This document shows, piece by piece, positions 47,372 through 56,431 of a DNA stretch of 64,000 nt. How positions within the stretch are numbered: the first letter of the stretch is position 1; every line of letters begins with the position of its first letter. The notes beneath the pieces were generated by a model. That model saw only the letters and a program-made list of their open reading frames with translations, made no database searches and was not told where the DNA came from. Both the position numbers and the translations under genes were made by a program. Source of the DNA: Secundilactobacillus mixtipabuli (lineage in GTDB: Bacteria; Bacillota; Bacilli; Lactobacillales; Lactobacillaceae); assembly GCF_002217925.1 (NCBI RefSeq), contig NZ_BCMF01000004.1:210676-274675 (forward strand). Reading direction: 5' to 3'.

Positions 47372-48561
47372 TTAGCGTCACCACCTTGGTCAACTGTTGT
47401 CGAAGCAGTTGCGGTGTCCTCGCTATCATCCTTTTTATCTTCTTCACCCCACAGCGCATCGTAAACAATATCAACTAACGCTGCACGGGTAACGATGCCG
47501 ACGAGTCGGTTATGATTATCAACGACGGGAACGTTCTTAAAGCCCCGCTTCAAGATCCGTTCAACCGTATCACGAACCAGTGAATCTGATTTAACGTAGA
47601 ACACGTCATTGTGCATGACATCGCCTACGCTTGTAGCAGTTTTAAAGTTATAATCAATATCTTCAATATCTAAATAACCCTTCAGCGTACCGCCGTCGTC
47701 AGTCACCAGCAGTGAGTCAACCCGACGATCATGCATTAACTTTAGCGCTTCCTTCAATAAACGGTCTGGCGTAATTGAGGCCACGTTCTTCAACATAACC
47801 TGACCAACGGTGGTAATACTTGGCCGTGCCTGAATCAAGCGGTCTTTTCCGATCAAGTTTTCAACAAATTCATTTGCTGGGTGGCGCAGAATTTCGTCTG
47901 GAGAAGCAACCTGCATGATCTTGCCACCGTCCATCACAACGATCTTGGTTGCCAGCGTCAACGCTTCATCCATATCATGAGTCACAAAAATAATCGTCTT
48001 ACCCAGACGGGTCTGCAGGTCTTTAATCAGATCCTGCAATGACTCACGGGTAATCGGATCCAGCGCCCCATAGGGTTCATCCATTAAAATGATATCCTGA
48101 TCCGCTGCTAAGGCGCGGACAACCCCAATTCTTTGCTGCTGCCCACCAGAAAGTTCAGAGGGGTAGCGATCCAAGAATTCCTCTGGTAAATCAACCAGCT
48201 TGATCATTTCTTTGGCACGTTCATTCATCTTATCTTGCGGCCACTTTAGTAACCGTGGCACCAACGTTATATTTTGTCGAATCGTCATGTGTGGCATTAA
48301 GCCAATATTTTGAATCACGTAGCCGATTTTTCGCCGTAATTTAACCGGGTCCATCTGACTAATATCTTCACCATTGATCTTGATGGTACCGGAGGTTTGC
48401 TGCAACATCCGGTTGATCATCCGCATCGTCGTTGTTTTACCGGATCCCGAAGTCCCAATGAAGCAGACGAACTCGCCCTTTTCGACTTCTAGGTTAAAAT
48501 CCTCCACGGCAACTTTACCGCCACTGTATGTTTTGTTGAGGTGTTCCATTGATAAAAACAT
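47368..48561 (-). CDS. opuCA: Osmolyte ABC transporter ATPase with CBS domains, OpuCA
   Basis: 397 residues. Walker [10 protein letters not shown] near residue 36, signature [11 protein letters not shown], Walker [12 protein letters not shown]. The C-terminal third carries two CBS domains ([27 protein letters not shown] and [26 protein letters not shown]), which sense ionic strength or nucleotides in OpuA/OpuC systems. A C-terminal acidic tail ([11 protein letters not shown]) is present, a feature linked with osmotic gating. First gene of the operon, behind a promoter with a perfect palindrome. Confidence 0.94.
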   Translation of the reverse strand: MFLSMEHLNKTYSGGKVAVEDFNLEVEKGEFVCFIGTSGSGKTTTMRMINRMLQQTSGTIKINGEDISQMDPVKLRRKIGYVIQNIGLMPHMTIRQNITLVPRLLKWPQDKMNERAKEMIKLVDLPEEFLDRYPSELSGGQQQRIGVVRALAADQDIILMDEPYGALDPITRESLQDLIKDLQTRLGKTIIFVTHDMDEALTLATKIVVMDGGKIMQVASPDEILRHPANEFVENLIGKDRLIQARPSITTVGQVMLKNVASITPDRLLKEALKLMHDRRVDSLLVTDDGGTLKGYLDIEDIDYNFKTATSVGDVMHNDVFYVKSDSLVRDTVERILKRGFKNVPVVDNHNRLVGIVTRAALVDIVYDALWGEEDKKDDSEDTATASTTVDQGGDAK

Positions 48562-48588
48562 CGGTTTTATCCCTTCCTCTCCACATTA

Positions 48589-48636
48589 ATTTTGAACAAT
48601 TGTTCAAAATGTACTTAATTTAATTGTATCACTTAA
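48589..48636 (-). promoter_or_regulatory. opuC promoter overlapped by a 22-base perfect palindrome
   Basis: Minus strand TTAAGT (plus 48631-48636), 17 bases, TACATT (plus 48608-48613). Bases 48589-48610 form a perfect palindrome with core TTGAACAATTGTTCAA, overlapping the -10 box and the start of transcription. It is followed by no T tract, so it is a protein operator rather than a terminator. The regulator is not identified. Confidence 0.65.
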
Positions 48637-48786
48637 AGATTGTGACATAAATTTTCCAGCTTTCCGGGCAGTTTCCAATCCGCTTAAAGAAAACTTTAAA
48701 ATAGTAAGCGCTTTTATTGCAATTTTAATGTAAATCAGTATAATTTAAATTGTACACAACTTAATTCTTGAAATGAGGTAATCCGA

Positions 48787-49194
48787 ATGGCAAAAAAACT
48801 ATACACCACAACAATGACGAATAAGGGTGGCCGTGCAGGTGAAGTTTGGTCAAATGATCGTAAATGGGATTTTAAGATTGGCACTCCGGGTGTTGATAAG
48901 GATTCAACTAACCCTGAACAACTTTTTGCTGCGGGATTTGCTTCCTGTTTTAACGGTGCCTTAGACATCGCGTTGCAACAAGCAGGTGTCTCCGGTGAAC
49001 CAACCGTTCGGGCTAAGGTATCCCTCTTTCAAGAAGGAGACGGCCCTGACTTCCACATTGGTGTTGAACTTGTTGGCCATATTGAAGGCTTGGACGAAGC
49101 TGAAACCAAAAAATACATGGCAATTGCTGAAACCATCTGCCCATATTCAAAAGCCACTCGCGGTAATATTGAAGTTAACATCAGCGCTGAATAA
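48787..49194 (+). CDS. ohr: Organic hydroperoxide resistance protein (Ohr/OsmC family)
   Basis: 135-residue thiol peroxidase that reduces organic and fatty-acid hydroperoxides. Peroxidatic C54 in GFASCFNGAL, resolving C118 in ETICPYSKA, catalytic R16 in GGRAGEV and E45-region NPEQLFAAG: this is the Ohr rather than the classical OsmC pattern. GAGG precedes the ATG. Divergent from the opuC operon and followed by its own terminator. Confidence 0.9.
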   Translation: MAKKLYTTTMTNKGGRAGEVWSNDRKWDFKIGTPGVDKDSTNPEQLFAAGFASCFNGALDIALQQAGVSGEPTVRAKVSLFQEGDGPDFHIGVELVGHIEGLDEAETKKYMAIAETICPYSKATRGNIEVNISAE

Positions 49195-49217
49195 CGGTAT
49201 TAATGTACGCTAAACTT

Positions 49218-49258
49218 ACTGGTGACTAGTATTTTCTTGACTGGTCACCAGTTTTTTA
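49218..49258 (+). terminator. Terminator of ohr
   Basis: ACTGGTGAC pairs with GTCACCAGT, followed by six Ts. Confidence 0.85.
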
Positions 49259-49424
49259 TGGTAAATTTTAGGCAACTCTTTTGCCCATTATGTAAATCAG
49301 ATTAACGTATTTATGGCTATCTTTAACTGAATTTTTCTTAGTTACATAAAATCGTTCATCATAACTTCAACTGACTATTCCAGCTTAAGACGCTGAATCC
49401 CTCTTAAATTCATTATGAAAGGGC

Positions 49425-49482
49425 TTGCATTTTAAATGACAGGTGGTTATACTCTTTTTGGTTAGTTGCTTTCTTAAACCAA
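49425..49482 (+). promoter_or_regulatory. Promoter and candidate XylR operator of the second pentose symporter
   Basis: TTGCAT (49425-49430), 17 bases, TATACT (49448-49453). An imperfect inverted repeat TTGGTT...AAACCAA spans 49458-49482, at the start of transcription, resembling the xylA operator arms. The leader to the start codon is about 140 bases; the rest of the gene-free region 49259-49424 shows nothing notable. Confidence 0.55.
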
Positions 49483-49533
49483 CCTATCAACAACCACTCA
49501 CACTGTGTTATCTCATTTTTAAAGCGCTATTTA

Positions 49534-49547
49534 TGTAAGCGTTTACT
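49534..49547. promoter_or_regulatory. cre site in the leader of the second pentose symporter
   Basis: TGTAAGCGTTTACT matches TGWAANCGNTNWCA at 13 of 14 positions, about 75 bases into the leader, a roadblock position. Confidence 0.65.
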
Positions 49548-49600
49548 GCTATTATTTTCCGCAACGTACAAGTGTTATCTCTTGATTGGAGGATTTGTCT

Positions 49601-51061
49601 ATGTCAAACGCAGCTACTAAGCATCACATGCCCATAAGCGTCATCTACTTCTTTGGTGCCTTGGGTGGTTTGCTTTTCGGTTATGATACCGGTGTTATTT
49701 CCGGTGCCATGCTCTTCATTGGTCACGAATTAAGTATTGCAAATGGGTCATTCCAATATGGGTTCCTTACAGCATCTACTTCAATTGGTGCCATGTTCGG
49801 TGCCGCCTTTATTGGTCCACTGTCAGATAGGTTTGGTCGTCGACACTTACTTATTACAGCAGCAATTATCTTCTTCTTTGCTGCTTTAGGTTCTGCCTTT
49901 TCACCAGAATACATTTCACTGGTTTCCTTCCGATTCTGCTTGGGTATTGCCGTTGGTGCCGCATCATCATTAATTCCGACTTACCTAGCCGAACTTGCCC
50001 CAGCTGATAAGCGTGGTACTGTTGGGTCGCTGTTCCAATTAATGGTTATGACCGGTATCTTCTTCGCCTACGTCTTTAACGAATGGTTCTCACCTCAAGG
50101 TGGTTTAAACCTTTCAGAAAGTATCAGTTGGCGTTGGATGTTAGGGTTAGCAGCCGTACCTGCTGCCATCCTCTGGATTGGTTCCATCTACTTACCTGAA
50201 TCACCTCGTTTCCTTGTTCGAAAGAAAGATGAAGCTGGTGCACTTAGCGTTTTGCGTCGTTTCAGTTCTGATGAAAATGTGATTCAAAAGGAACTACACG
50301 ATATCAAAGTTCAGGCTGAGATTCCTTCAGGTGGTTGGAGCGAATTGTTTGGACCAATTGCCCGGCCAGTTTTGGTAATGGCTGTTGGGTTAGCTATTTT
50401 GCAACAAGTCATGGGCTGCAACACCGTTCTGTACTACGCCCCAACAATCTTCATTTCAGCTGGATTTAGCACTCACTTTGCCCTTCAATCACACATTGTT
50501 ATCGGGATCTTTAACGTTATCGTTACTGCTGTAGCTGTCGCCATCATGGATAAAGTCGATCGTAAGAAGATGCTGATCGGTGGTGCTATTGGGATGGCTG
50601 CTTCACTGTTCGCCATGTCAACTGCTATGTTACTATTACACGCTGGCAATGGGAACTTGGGTTCATGGGTCTGCGTTATTTCATTAACCCTTTACATCGC
50701 TTTCTTCTCAGCAACTTGGGGTCCTGTCATGTGGCTGATGATTGGTGAAGCCTTCCCACTGAACATCCGTGGGCTAGGTAACTCATTCGGTGCCGCAGTG
50801 AACTGGTTCGCTAACTTCTGTGTTGCTGAAACCTTTACTGTTTTATTGGTTGCCTTCGAACCTAAGGGTGTTGCCAACCCTGAAGGCCAAGGTATCGCTC
50901 GTCTGTTTATCGTTTATGGGCTCTTCTGTGTATTCGCTATCTGGTTCGTACACAAGAAGGCGATTGAAACTCGTAACCGTTCACTTGAAGATATTGAAAC
51001 TGGTTTGCGTGAACGCGCTGCTGAAAAGGGGTTTGATCCACAAACTGGTGAATCAAAATAA
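49601..51061 (+). CDS. xylT: Pentose:H+ symporter (sugar porter family, XylT-like)
   Basis: 486-residue, 12-helix MFS sugar porter with GALGGLLFGYDTGVISGA, DRFGRRHLLI, PESPRFLV, QQVMGCNT and GEAFPLNIRGLGNS. It is about 30 residues longer than AraE in this window, mainly in the helix 5-6 loop and C-terminus. ATG 49601 follows GGAGGA. The xylA-like inverted repeat and cre site suggest xylose transport; arabinose transport is also possible, as these porters overlap in range. Confidence 0.83.
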   Translation: MSNAATKHHMPISVIYFFGALGGLLFGYDTGVISGAMLFIGHELSIANGSFQYGFLTASTSIGAMFGAAFIGPLSDRFGRRHLLITAAIIFFFAALGSAFSPEYISLVSFRFCLGIAVGAASSLIPTYLAELAPADKRGTVGSLFQLMVMTGIFFAYVFNEWFSPQGGLNLSESISWRWMLGLAAVPAAILWIGSIYLPESPRFLVRKKDEAGALSVLRRFSSDENVIQKELHDIKVQAEIPSGGWSELFGPIARPVLVMAVGLAILQQVMGCNTVLYYAPTIFISAGFSTHFALQSHIVIGIFNVIVTAVAVAIMDKVDRKKMLIGGAIGMAASLFAMSTAMLLLHAGNGNLGSWVCVISLTLYIAFFSATWGPVMWLMIGEAFPLNIRGLGNSFGAAVNWFANFCVAETFTVLLVAFEPKGVANPEGQGIARLFIVYGLFCVFAIWFVHKKAIETRNRSLEDIETGLRERAAEKGFDPQTGESK

Positions 51062-51082
51062 CCATTATTAAGTCTTTTATTT

Positions 51083-51116
51083 AAGAGGTTCTAGACTGCG
51101 GTCTAGAACCTCTTTT
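51083..51116 (+). terminator. Terminator of the second pentose symporter
   Basis: AAGAGGTTCTAGAC pairs exactly with GTCTAGAACCTCTT, then Ts. Confidence 0.9.
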
Positions 51117-51271
51117 GCTGTATATAAACGGAAACTTGGCTCAATAAAGCATTAAGGAAATTAACGATTGTCATATAACTTAATCTCCTGGTAATTATCA
51201 GTTAACACAACTGCAACATTTCACGTGTATGCTATTTAACAGTGAAAACAAATAAGGGGATCTTTCAAGAT

Positions 51272-51682
51272 ATGTCAAAAGCGAATATAAAAATGAAACT
51301 AGCAGCATTGTTACTGATTTTCGGATTCGCCTTTGGAATGGGCACCGACGTGACATCAAGTATCAGTACACAGTCACAGACAACGACGGCACAAGCTTCA
51401 ACCAAAGTTTCTGCTAGCCAAGCTAAACAGATCGCACAAATTAACGCTAACTTATCGTCAACTCAAAAAAAAGCTAAGAATTGGATCGCCTATCGCGAAT
51501 CCCGGTATAGCTACTCGGCTCGTAACGGTAACTGTTACGGTCGTTATCAACTACTGAAGGCTTACCTGCATGGTAATTACAGCCCGGTTAACCAAGAAAA
51601 AGTCGCTAACAAATATGTCAGTGGCCGTTATGGTTCTTGGACCAAAGCTAAAAAGTTCTGGCAAGCTCATCACTGGTATTAA
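51272..51682 (+). CDS. Secreted APF-like / transglycosylase-like protein
   Basis: 136-residue secreted protein. Signal peptide MSKANIKMKLAALLLIFGFAFG with cleavage near TTAQAS. The C-terminal 65 residues are the aggregation-promoting-factor/resuscitation-type domain: WIAYRESRYSYSARNG with the presumed catalytic Glu, then YGRYQLLKAYL and the terminal WQAHHWY. AAGGGGA lies upstream of ATG 51272; an earlier GTG overlaps it. Probably acts on peptidoglycan or in cell aggregation. Confidence 0.82.
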   Translation: MSKANIKMKLAALLLIFGFAFGMGTDVTSSISTQSQTTTAQASTKVSASQAKQIAQINANLSSTQKKAKNWIAYRESRYSYSARNGNCYGRYQLLKAYLHGNYSPVNQEKVANKYVSGRYGSWTKAKKFWQAHHWY

Positions 51683-51710
51683 TGATTACCAGTAAAATCA
51701 GCCTACATAA

Positions 51711-51759
51711 AAACAGCACAGACACTTCTCATTCGATGAAGTGTCTGTGCTGTTTTTTA
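51711..51759. terminator. Bidirectional terminator between the APF-like and K+ channel genes
   Basis: AAACAGCACAGACACTTC pairs exactly with GAAGTGTCTGTGCTGTTT, followed by T tracts; convergent genes lie on either side. Confidence 0.92.
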
Positions 51760-52503
51760 TTTTTTTAGTTGATCAACTTTCTTAGATAACCGTGAAACTT
51801 CTCGGGTTAACTGCTGAATCTGCTTGGTTAATGCTTCATTTTGTTGCTGTTGCTCATCCGCTTGCCCCGTCCGATCCGTGAAGAAATCGGTAATTGTACT
51901 GGTCAGCAAACCAATAAAGCCGACCCCGCCTAACATGAGAACTGTCGCAATGAGCTTGCCCCAAGCCGTTCGTGGTGAATCGTCCCCGTAACCGACCGTG
52001 GTTGCGGTAGTAATGGCCCACCATAATGACTCCGACAAAGTTTGGTGTTCCACGATGGAAAACAGTAGTGCGCTCAAACAGATGATGACCACACTGATCG
52101 TAAAGAGGTAAATAAAACCAGTATCATACGTAAAGCGGTGAAAATCACGGGTCCATTTGCCAGAGATCCCCAACCGCCAAAAGAGGTGGTGTGTTCGGAT
52201 CATGCGAAAGATTCTTGCTAGCCGAAAGAGCGAAAACGCGGGATGCATGGGTAAAATGCCCAGCAGATCAAAGGCGTTATTGATCAAGAACCATTTTCGA
52301 TTTTGAGTAAAGATCAATCTGATGATGTAATCAATCACGAAGAAGGCCAATAAGACTTGATACGCAACCATTCCAGCCAGGCCAACCTTAATATTTAGCA
52401 TCATCAAAATGGCAAGGACGCTAGAAGCGATTGCCAATAAAGCCACAATAAGATGATAAATAACCAGCCATTTTTCGCTATGCTGCTTAATTGATTCGCG
52501 CAT
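51757..52503 (-). CDS. Voltage-gated-like K+ channel
   Basis: 248 residues. Six membrane helices with an S4-like basic helix (SLFRLARIFRMIRTHHLFWRL, arginines every third position), selectivity filter TVGYGD at 169-174, and a C-terminal coiled coil (NEALTKQIQQLTREVSRLSKKVDQLK) that probably tetramerises the channel. It starts two bases after the stop of a matrixin-like protease, so the two are expressed together. Ion selectivity for K+ follows from the filter; voltage gating is inferred. Confidence 0.88.
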   Translation of the reverse strand: MRESIKQHSEKWLVIYHLIVALLAIASSVLAILMMLNIKVGLAGMVAYQVLLAFFVIDYIIRLIFTQNRKWFLINNAFDLLGILPMHPAFSLFRLARIFRMIRTHHLFWRLGISGKWTRDFHRFTYDTGFIYLFTISVVIICLSALLFSIVEHQTLSESLWWAITTATTVGYGDDSPRTAWGKLIATVLMLGGVGFIGLLTSTITDFFTDRTGQADEQQQQNEALTKQIQQLTREVSRLSKKVDQLKK

Positions 52504-52505
52504 GC

Positions 52506-53192
52506 CTATTTCGCCCCCGTACCATAGATCGTCTTTAAGGCGTTAATATCACCAGCTGATAAGGCGGTATTGCCCTGATCGACTGGATACATCACTGAAT
52601 TGCGGTAACGACTATGGTCTAGCCCCAACGCGTGGCCTAACTCATGAATGGCGACTGATTTTCGAATTGCCGCTGCCGGATAGTAAACGTTCAGACCCGC
52701 CCGCGCATGATTAGCTGTATAGGCGTTCCAACCAGTCTGCTGGATGATTTGCGGCCCACCATGTCCTGATTCAATCATGGTCGTGCCCCCGCTACTTGGC
52801 ATTTGTTTTGAGTAAACGAAGAAGGTAATCGAATTCTGCCGATCCGTTCCAGTTCCAGGCACTAATTTAACAATCCCAGTCTGGTTATAAACCGCGACAG
52901 CATTCTCGAAGACCGCTTTAGCACTCGCCGACACATTCGTATCAAAGTGATAATAATAAGTTCGCGAGAGCTGACGATTTTGAACAATCGATTCAATCGG
53001 CGTTTCATTGGTCGAGATTGCCCGTTGCTGTGTCTGCTGAGTCGTTTTGTTAAAGTTAGGGTCAACGCGTTCAACTAGCTGATTGATTTGACTGCCAAAT
53101 TGGATCGGCGCCGGTTTTGAATCTACCGCCATTGGCACGAACGCCACTGCTAAACCGAGAGTCACCCAAGTTAACCATCCTTGATAACGCAA
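52506..53192 (-). CDS. Matrixin-like zinc metalloprotease, membrane/secreted
   Basis: 228 residues. The zinc site HELGHALGLDH (residues 183-193) and Met-turn SVMYP identify a metzincin. An N-terminal hydrophobic segment (WLTWVTLGLAVAFVPMAV) makes it secreted or membrane-anchored. The start is a TTG at 53192: an AGGAGG with ideal eight-base spacing lies directly before it and inside any longer frame, so an upstream ATG would be wrong. First gene of an operon with the K+ channel. The substrate is unknown. Confidence 0.82.
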   Translation of the reverse strand: MRYQGWLTWVTLGLAVAFVPMAVDSKPAPIQFGSQINQLVERVDPNFNKTTQQTQQRAISTNETPIESIVQNRQLSRTYYYHFDTNVSASAKAVFENAVAVYNQTGIVKLVPGTGTDRQNSITFFVYSKQMPSSGGTTMIESGHGGPQIIQQTGWNAYTANHARAGLNVYYPAAAIRKSVAIHELGHALGLDHSRYRNSVMYPVDQGNTALSAGDINALKTIYGTGAK

Positions 53193-53306
53193 ACAGACAC
53201 ACCTCCTAGGAATAAAGTTATTAGTCATAGACTACTGATTTTATCCAAAAAGGTCAATTAATCTCACCGAACAACACTAAATTTTAACTGTTTTGATTGA
53301 CGCTGA

Positions 53307-53870
53307 TTATTCACTTAAATGATTTACCGTACACTTAGCCAGATGGTCATCTAAAATTCCCAGTGCTTCCAGCCAAGATTGAACGATCGTCGGTCCCACA
53401 AACTTAAAACCCGCCTGCTTTAGTGCCTTACTGACTTGCTGGGATAACGGTGTCTGTGCTGGCACATCAGCTGCTGTTGAGTAGCGGTTGATAATGGGCT
53501 GCCCGTCAACAAATGACCACAAATATGCGTTCATCGTCTTGCCTGCGCGATGCCATTTGACGAGTTGCCGAGCATTATGAATCGTATCGGCAATTTTTAA
53601 TTTGTTACGAATAATCCCTGCATCATTGACCAGCCTGGCCACGTCAGCTTCGTTAAACTGAGCAATTTCATTCACGTCAAAACCAGCAAACGCCTCACGG
53701 AAGTGCTCCCGCTTATTCAAAACGGTTTGCCAGCTTAATCCCGCCTGCATCATTTCTAGTGTCATCAGCTCAAACGTTTCTCGTTCATCTTTAGTGGGCA
53801 CACCCCACTCATAGTCGTGGTAGTGCGTCATTAATTCATTGGCATTTTCTGCCCAGTCACAGCGTGTCAT
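53307..53870 (-). CDS. tag: DNA-3-methyladenine glycosylase I (Tag)
   Basis: 187-residue base-excision-repair enzyme removing 3-methyladenine. Zinc ligands: C4 in MTRCDWAE, H18 in HYHDYEWG, H176 and C180 in DDHLAKC. The block LSWQTVLNKREHFREAF and the WSFVDGQP motif are family features. AGGAGG overlaps the end of the upstream TIM-barrel gene by a few bases (8-base gap), so the two share a transcript. Confidence 0.94.
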   Translation of the reverse strand: MTRCDWAENANELMTHYHDYEWGVPTKDERETFELMTLEMMQAGLSWQTVLNKREHFREAFAGFDVNEIAQFNEADVARLVNDAGIIRNKLKIADTIHNARQLVKWHRAGKTMNAYLWSFVDGQPIINRYSTAADVPAQTPLSQQVSKALKQAGFKFVGPTIVQSWLEALGILDDHLAKCTVNHLSE

Positions 53871-53878
53871 AGCTCCTC

Positions 53879-54703
53879 CTAATGTGTTTGCTGAGTTGTC
53901 AGTAGCTGCGCTAAATACTCATGGCTGGCGCGCATTTCCCGACTATCGTTTTGATCCGCCAAATCAATTTCGTAAATGCTGGTAGCTTTAGGATTGATAA
54001 CCTTCATCACCTGCTGCCAGTCGATTTTGCCTTTACCTAACTCTAAACTATCATGATGCTGACCCATAGAGTCAACCAAGTGGTAGTGAACCGTCTGCGG
54101 TGCCAATCGAGCGATACTTTTGACTAACTTTTCATTGTTACCGTGCAGCACAATAAAGCCGTGACTAATGTCATAGCATAACCGATAATGGTGCGCTATA
54201 ACCGTTTCTTCAATGGTTTCATCGCCGTAATCAAAGGCTGGCGAAATTGAATTTTCAAACATCACGTGGTCGCCACCCATCTTCTGGAAATAATCTAACC
54301 GCGCAAAAATAACTTGCCGGGCGGTTGCAAAATCCCCATAAGAATTAACAACTGCTTCTTTATCTGAATAACCACCGTGGATCAGCACCTGAACGTTTAG
54401 TTTACGCGCTAATTCGATCAAGGCTTCCGCGCTGCTCATCATGAACTGATAGCCAGCCGGATCCTTCAGTGCTGAAACGGCAACTTCATTATGATGGTGA
54501 GCATAAGCCATCGGATGATGAATCACAATCTGACTAATCCCAAATGACTGGACATATTTGATCATTTCTTCTAAGTGCGTCAGACCATTTTTAGTCATAT
54601 CGTGCTCATCCGTGTAGAATTCAAACACTGCCGGGTGGTATTGTAATCGCTCATTAACTTGCGCCATCGATGTACTGGCTTTTAAACCTAACTTTGGCAT
54701 CAT
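53879..54703 (-). CDS. TIM-barrel sugar-phosphate isomerase/epimerase-family protein
   Basis: 274-residue AP-endonuclease-2/xylose-isomerase-like TIM barrel. Likely metal ligands occur in VIHHPMAYAHHHNE, HVMFENSIS, LCYDISHG and VHYHLVDSMG. The family includes sugar epimerases, endonuclease IV-like proteins and inositol-pathway enzymes, so the substrate is open. The next gene is tag, which makes a DNA-repair link possible but unproven. Confidence 0.75.
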   Translation of the reverse strand: MMPKLGLKASTSMAQVNERLQYHPAVFEFYTDEHDMTKNGLTHLEEMIKYVQSFGISQIVIHHPMAYAHHHNEVAVSALKDPAGYQFMMSSAEALIELARKLNVQVLIHGGYSDKEAVVNSYGDFATARQVIFARLDYFQKMGGDHVMFENSISPAFDYGDETIEETVIAHHYRLCYDISHGFIVLHGNNEKLVKSIARLAPQTVHYHLVDSMGQHHDSLELGKGKIDWQQVMKVINPKATSIYEIDLADQNDSREMRASHEYLAQLLTTQQTH

Positions 54704-54792
54704 ACCATCACCCCATCTCGTTCTTATTTAAGCACCATTAACACCAAATATCGACTATTTTACAGCGCACAGGCCAAATCTCATGAGAAAAT

Positions 54793-54842
54793 TAAAAAAG
54801 CTGTTAAGTAAAAATCACATGAATTTTACTTAACAGCTTTTA
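54793..54842 (-). terminator. Terminator of the WxL operon
   Basis: AAAAAGCTGTTAAGTAAAA pairs with TTTTACTTAACAGCTTTTT, flanked by A/T runs and located at the stop of the last WxL gene. Confidence 0.9.
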
Positions 54843-56393
54843 TTATTGTTGGTTGGCTGACTGCTGAGCATCAACGTGCCAAGTAATGGATGTCTGATAA
54901 CTCTTAGCCCGAACAGCAGAACGCTGATCTTCGGGTATCTTGAGGGTCAGCCCCGTTAACGTTGATGAAAGCTTCTCAGGATCACTACCATTATTGGTAT
55001 ACAAAACAGCCGGTGTATCGGCGTTCAGATTCGTATTGCCACTAAAGGCACTGTTTGCGGGAAAGATAATATTCCCCTTAAATGATGAGCTGCCATCCTG
55101 TACTTTCCAGTCGTCCATTGTAGCGGTCAGCTGACTACCTGGTAAAATAGTTGCGTTTAAGGTCAAACTATCCTTGGCAGTGAAACTTGAATCTAGACTA
55201 TTGAGAACGTTGGTTCCGAAATCAAGTTCACCGGAAACCGCCACGCTGTTTTCAGCAGTTGAAGTTCCACCGCCTTGGTTAATGGCCTTCTGGTCCTGTA
55301 ACTTAGCTTTGGTCGTATCGCTTAACTTGACACTGCTATCGTTTAATAAGTCATCAATTGTTGCGTCAGTCAGTTGCGGGATTGCATTTTGAATCGCTTG
55401 ATTATTCAATTTATGTGTATTTGATGTAGCGACAGCGTTGATAGAAGAATCACTCAGCTTGATGACGCCACTCGATATATTGAGCAACGAAACAATGTAA
55501 TCGATAGTGTTCCAATCACCAGCATCCAAATCACTGGTACTCAAGTCAGCCGTTCCGTAATGATTAACAATTGGTTGGAGAAAGTGATCTAACGTATCAG
55601 TAATTTTTTTGACCGAATTACCAGACATATTCAAATCGGTAAGCTTCTGGGTAATTGGAAAATTCCGCCCCCAAGCTAATTGAGTAATATGGTTGTTTGA
55701 TAGATCCAGACTTGTTAAGTTCTGTGCGTCTGTTACATTCATGACTGTCTGTCCCATTATATAAAGACTTGCATCAGTCAAATTGTTATCACCTAGTAAT
55801 AACTTATTAATCGACGTCAAACGGGGCGTCTGGAACAAGCTAATCAATGACTGAGCCAACGTTGTATCTGTTACCTCTGAAGTCACACCCGTCAAATCAA
55901 CTGTTGTTGCATTGTTTGCTGAGGCAACGATCTGCATCAACATATTAAACGCTGGGTGATACTGATCCGTCAACGTGTGACCATCAAAGACTAACGCCTT
56001 GGTTGCCAGACTACCGCTATCGCCAGTAACCTTGTCTTCGGTATTTTGTGCGTACACATTAGCACTAATATCATATAAACTATTAGCCGTGCCACTTGCA
56101 ACCCAATCAGCTACCGTACTGTTAGCGGTCGAATGAGAGGCGCCCATGCGATTAGCCAGACTAATTGTTGTTAGCTGCGTAACGTTTTTAATCGTAAATT
56201 GATCGGGTGTCTGTCCCTTTTGCGTTGGCGATTGACCATCTGCATACATACTGTTATTCAGCATGACCTGAACGACATTGTCTGGGATCCCGTAAGAGAC
56301 CAACGTATTATCATCGTAACTGGCCGCTTTGACCGGTTGACCGCTGCCGAACAAAAACAAGACAAAGAGGGCCAACAATGTACTGAAGATCAT
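54843..56393 (-). CDS. Leucine-rich-repeat WxL-domain surface protein
   Basis: 516 residues. Signal peptide (FSTLLALFVLFLFGSGQPVKAAS), a middle region of irregular leucine-rich repeats (LTSINKLLLGDNNLTDASL, LTSLDLSNNHITQLAW, LTDLNMSGNSVKKI), and a C-terminal WxL domain with the paired motifs DDWKV and TWHV. WxL domains bind peptidoglycan non-covalently. The leader before ATG lacks a strong ribosome site (GATTGAG only). Last gene of the operon; likely an adhesin displayed with the two upstream products. Confidence 0.83.
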   Translation of the reverse strand: MIFSTLLALFVLFLFGSGQPVKAASYDDNTLVSYGIPDNVVQVMLNNSMYADGQSPTQKGQTPDQFTIKNVTQLTTISLANRMGASHSTANSTVADWVASGTANSLYDISANVYAQNTEDKVTGDSGSLATKALVFDGHTLTDQYHPAFNMLMQIVASANNATTVDLTGVTSEVTDTTLAQSLISLFQTPRLTSINKLLLGDNNLTDASLYIMGQTVMNVTDAQNLTSLDLSNNHITQLAWGRNFPITQKLTDLNMSGNSVKKITDTLDHFLQPIVNHYGTADLSTSDLDAGDWNTIDYIVSLLNISSGVIKLSDSSINAVATSNTHKLNNQAIQNAIPQLTDATIDDLLNDSSVKLSDTTKAKLQDQKAINQGGGTSTAENSVAVSGELDFGTNVLNSLDSSFTAKDSLTLNATILPGSQLTATMDDWKVQDGSSSFKGNIIFPANSAFSGNTNLNADTPAVLYTNNGSDPEKLSSTLTGLTLKIPEDQRSAVRAKSYQTSITWHVDAQQSANQQ

Positions 56394-56431
56394 TTTTTCT
56401 CAATCTCAACATCGTTCGCCCCCCTTTTAAG

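Noticed and set aside
53193..53228. Upstream ATG start for the matrixin-like protease
   Set aside because: An AGGAGG with ideal spacing to TTG 53192 lies inside the longer frame, so the shorter start is preferred.
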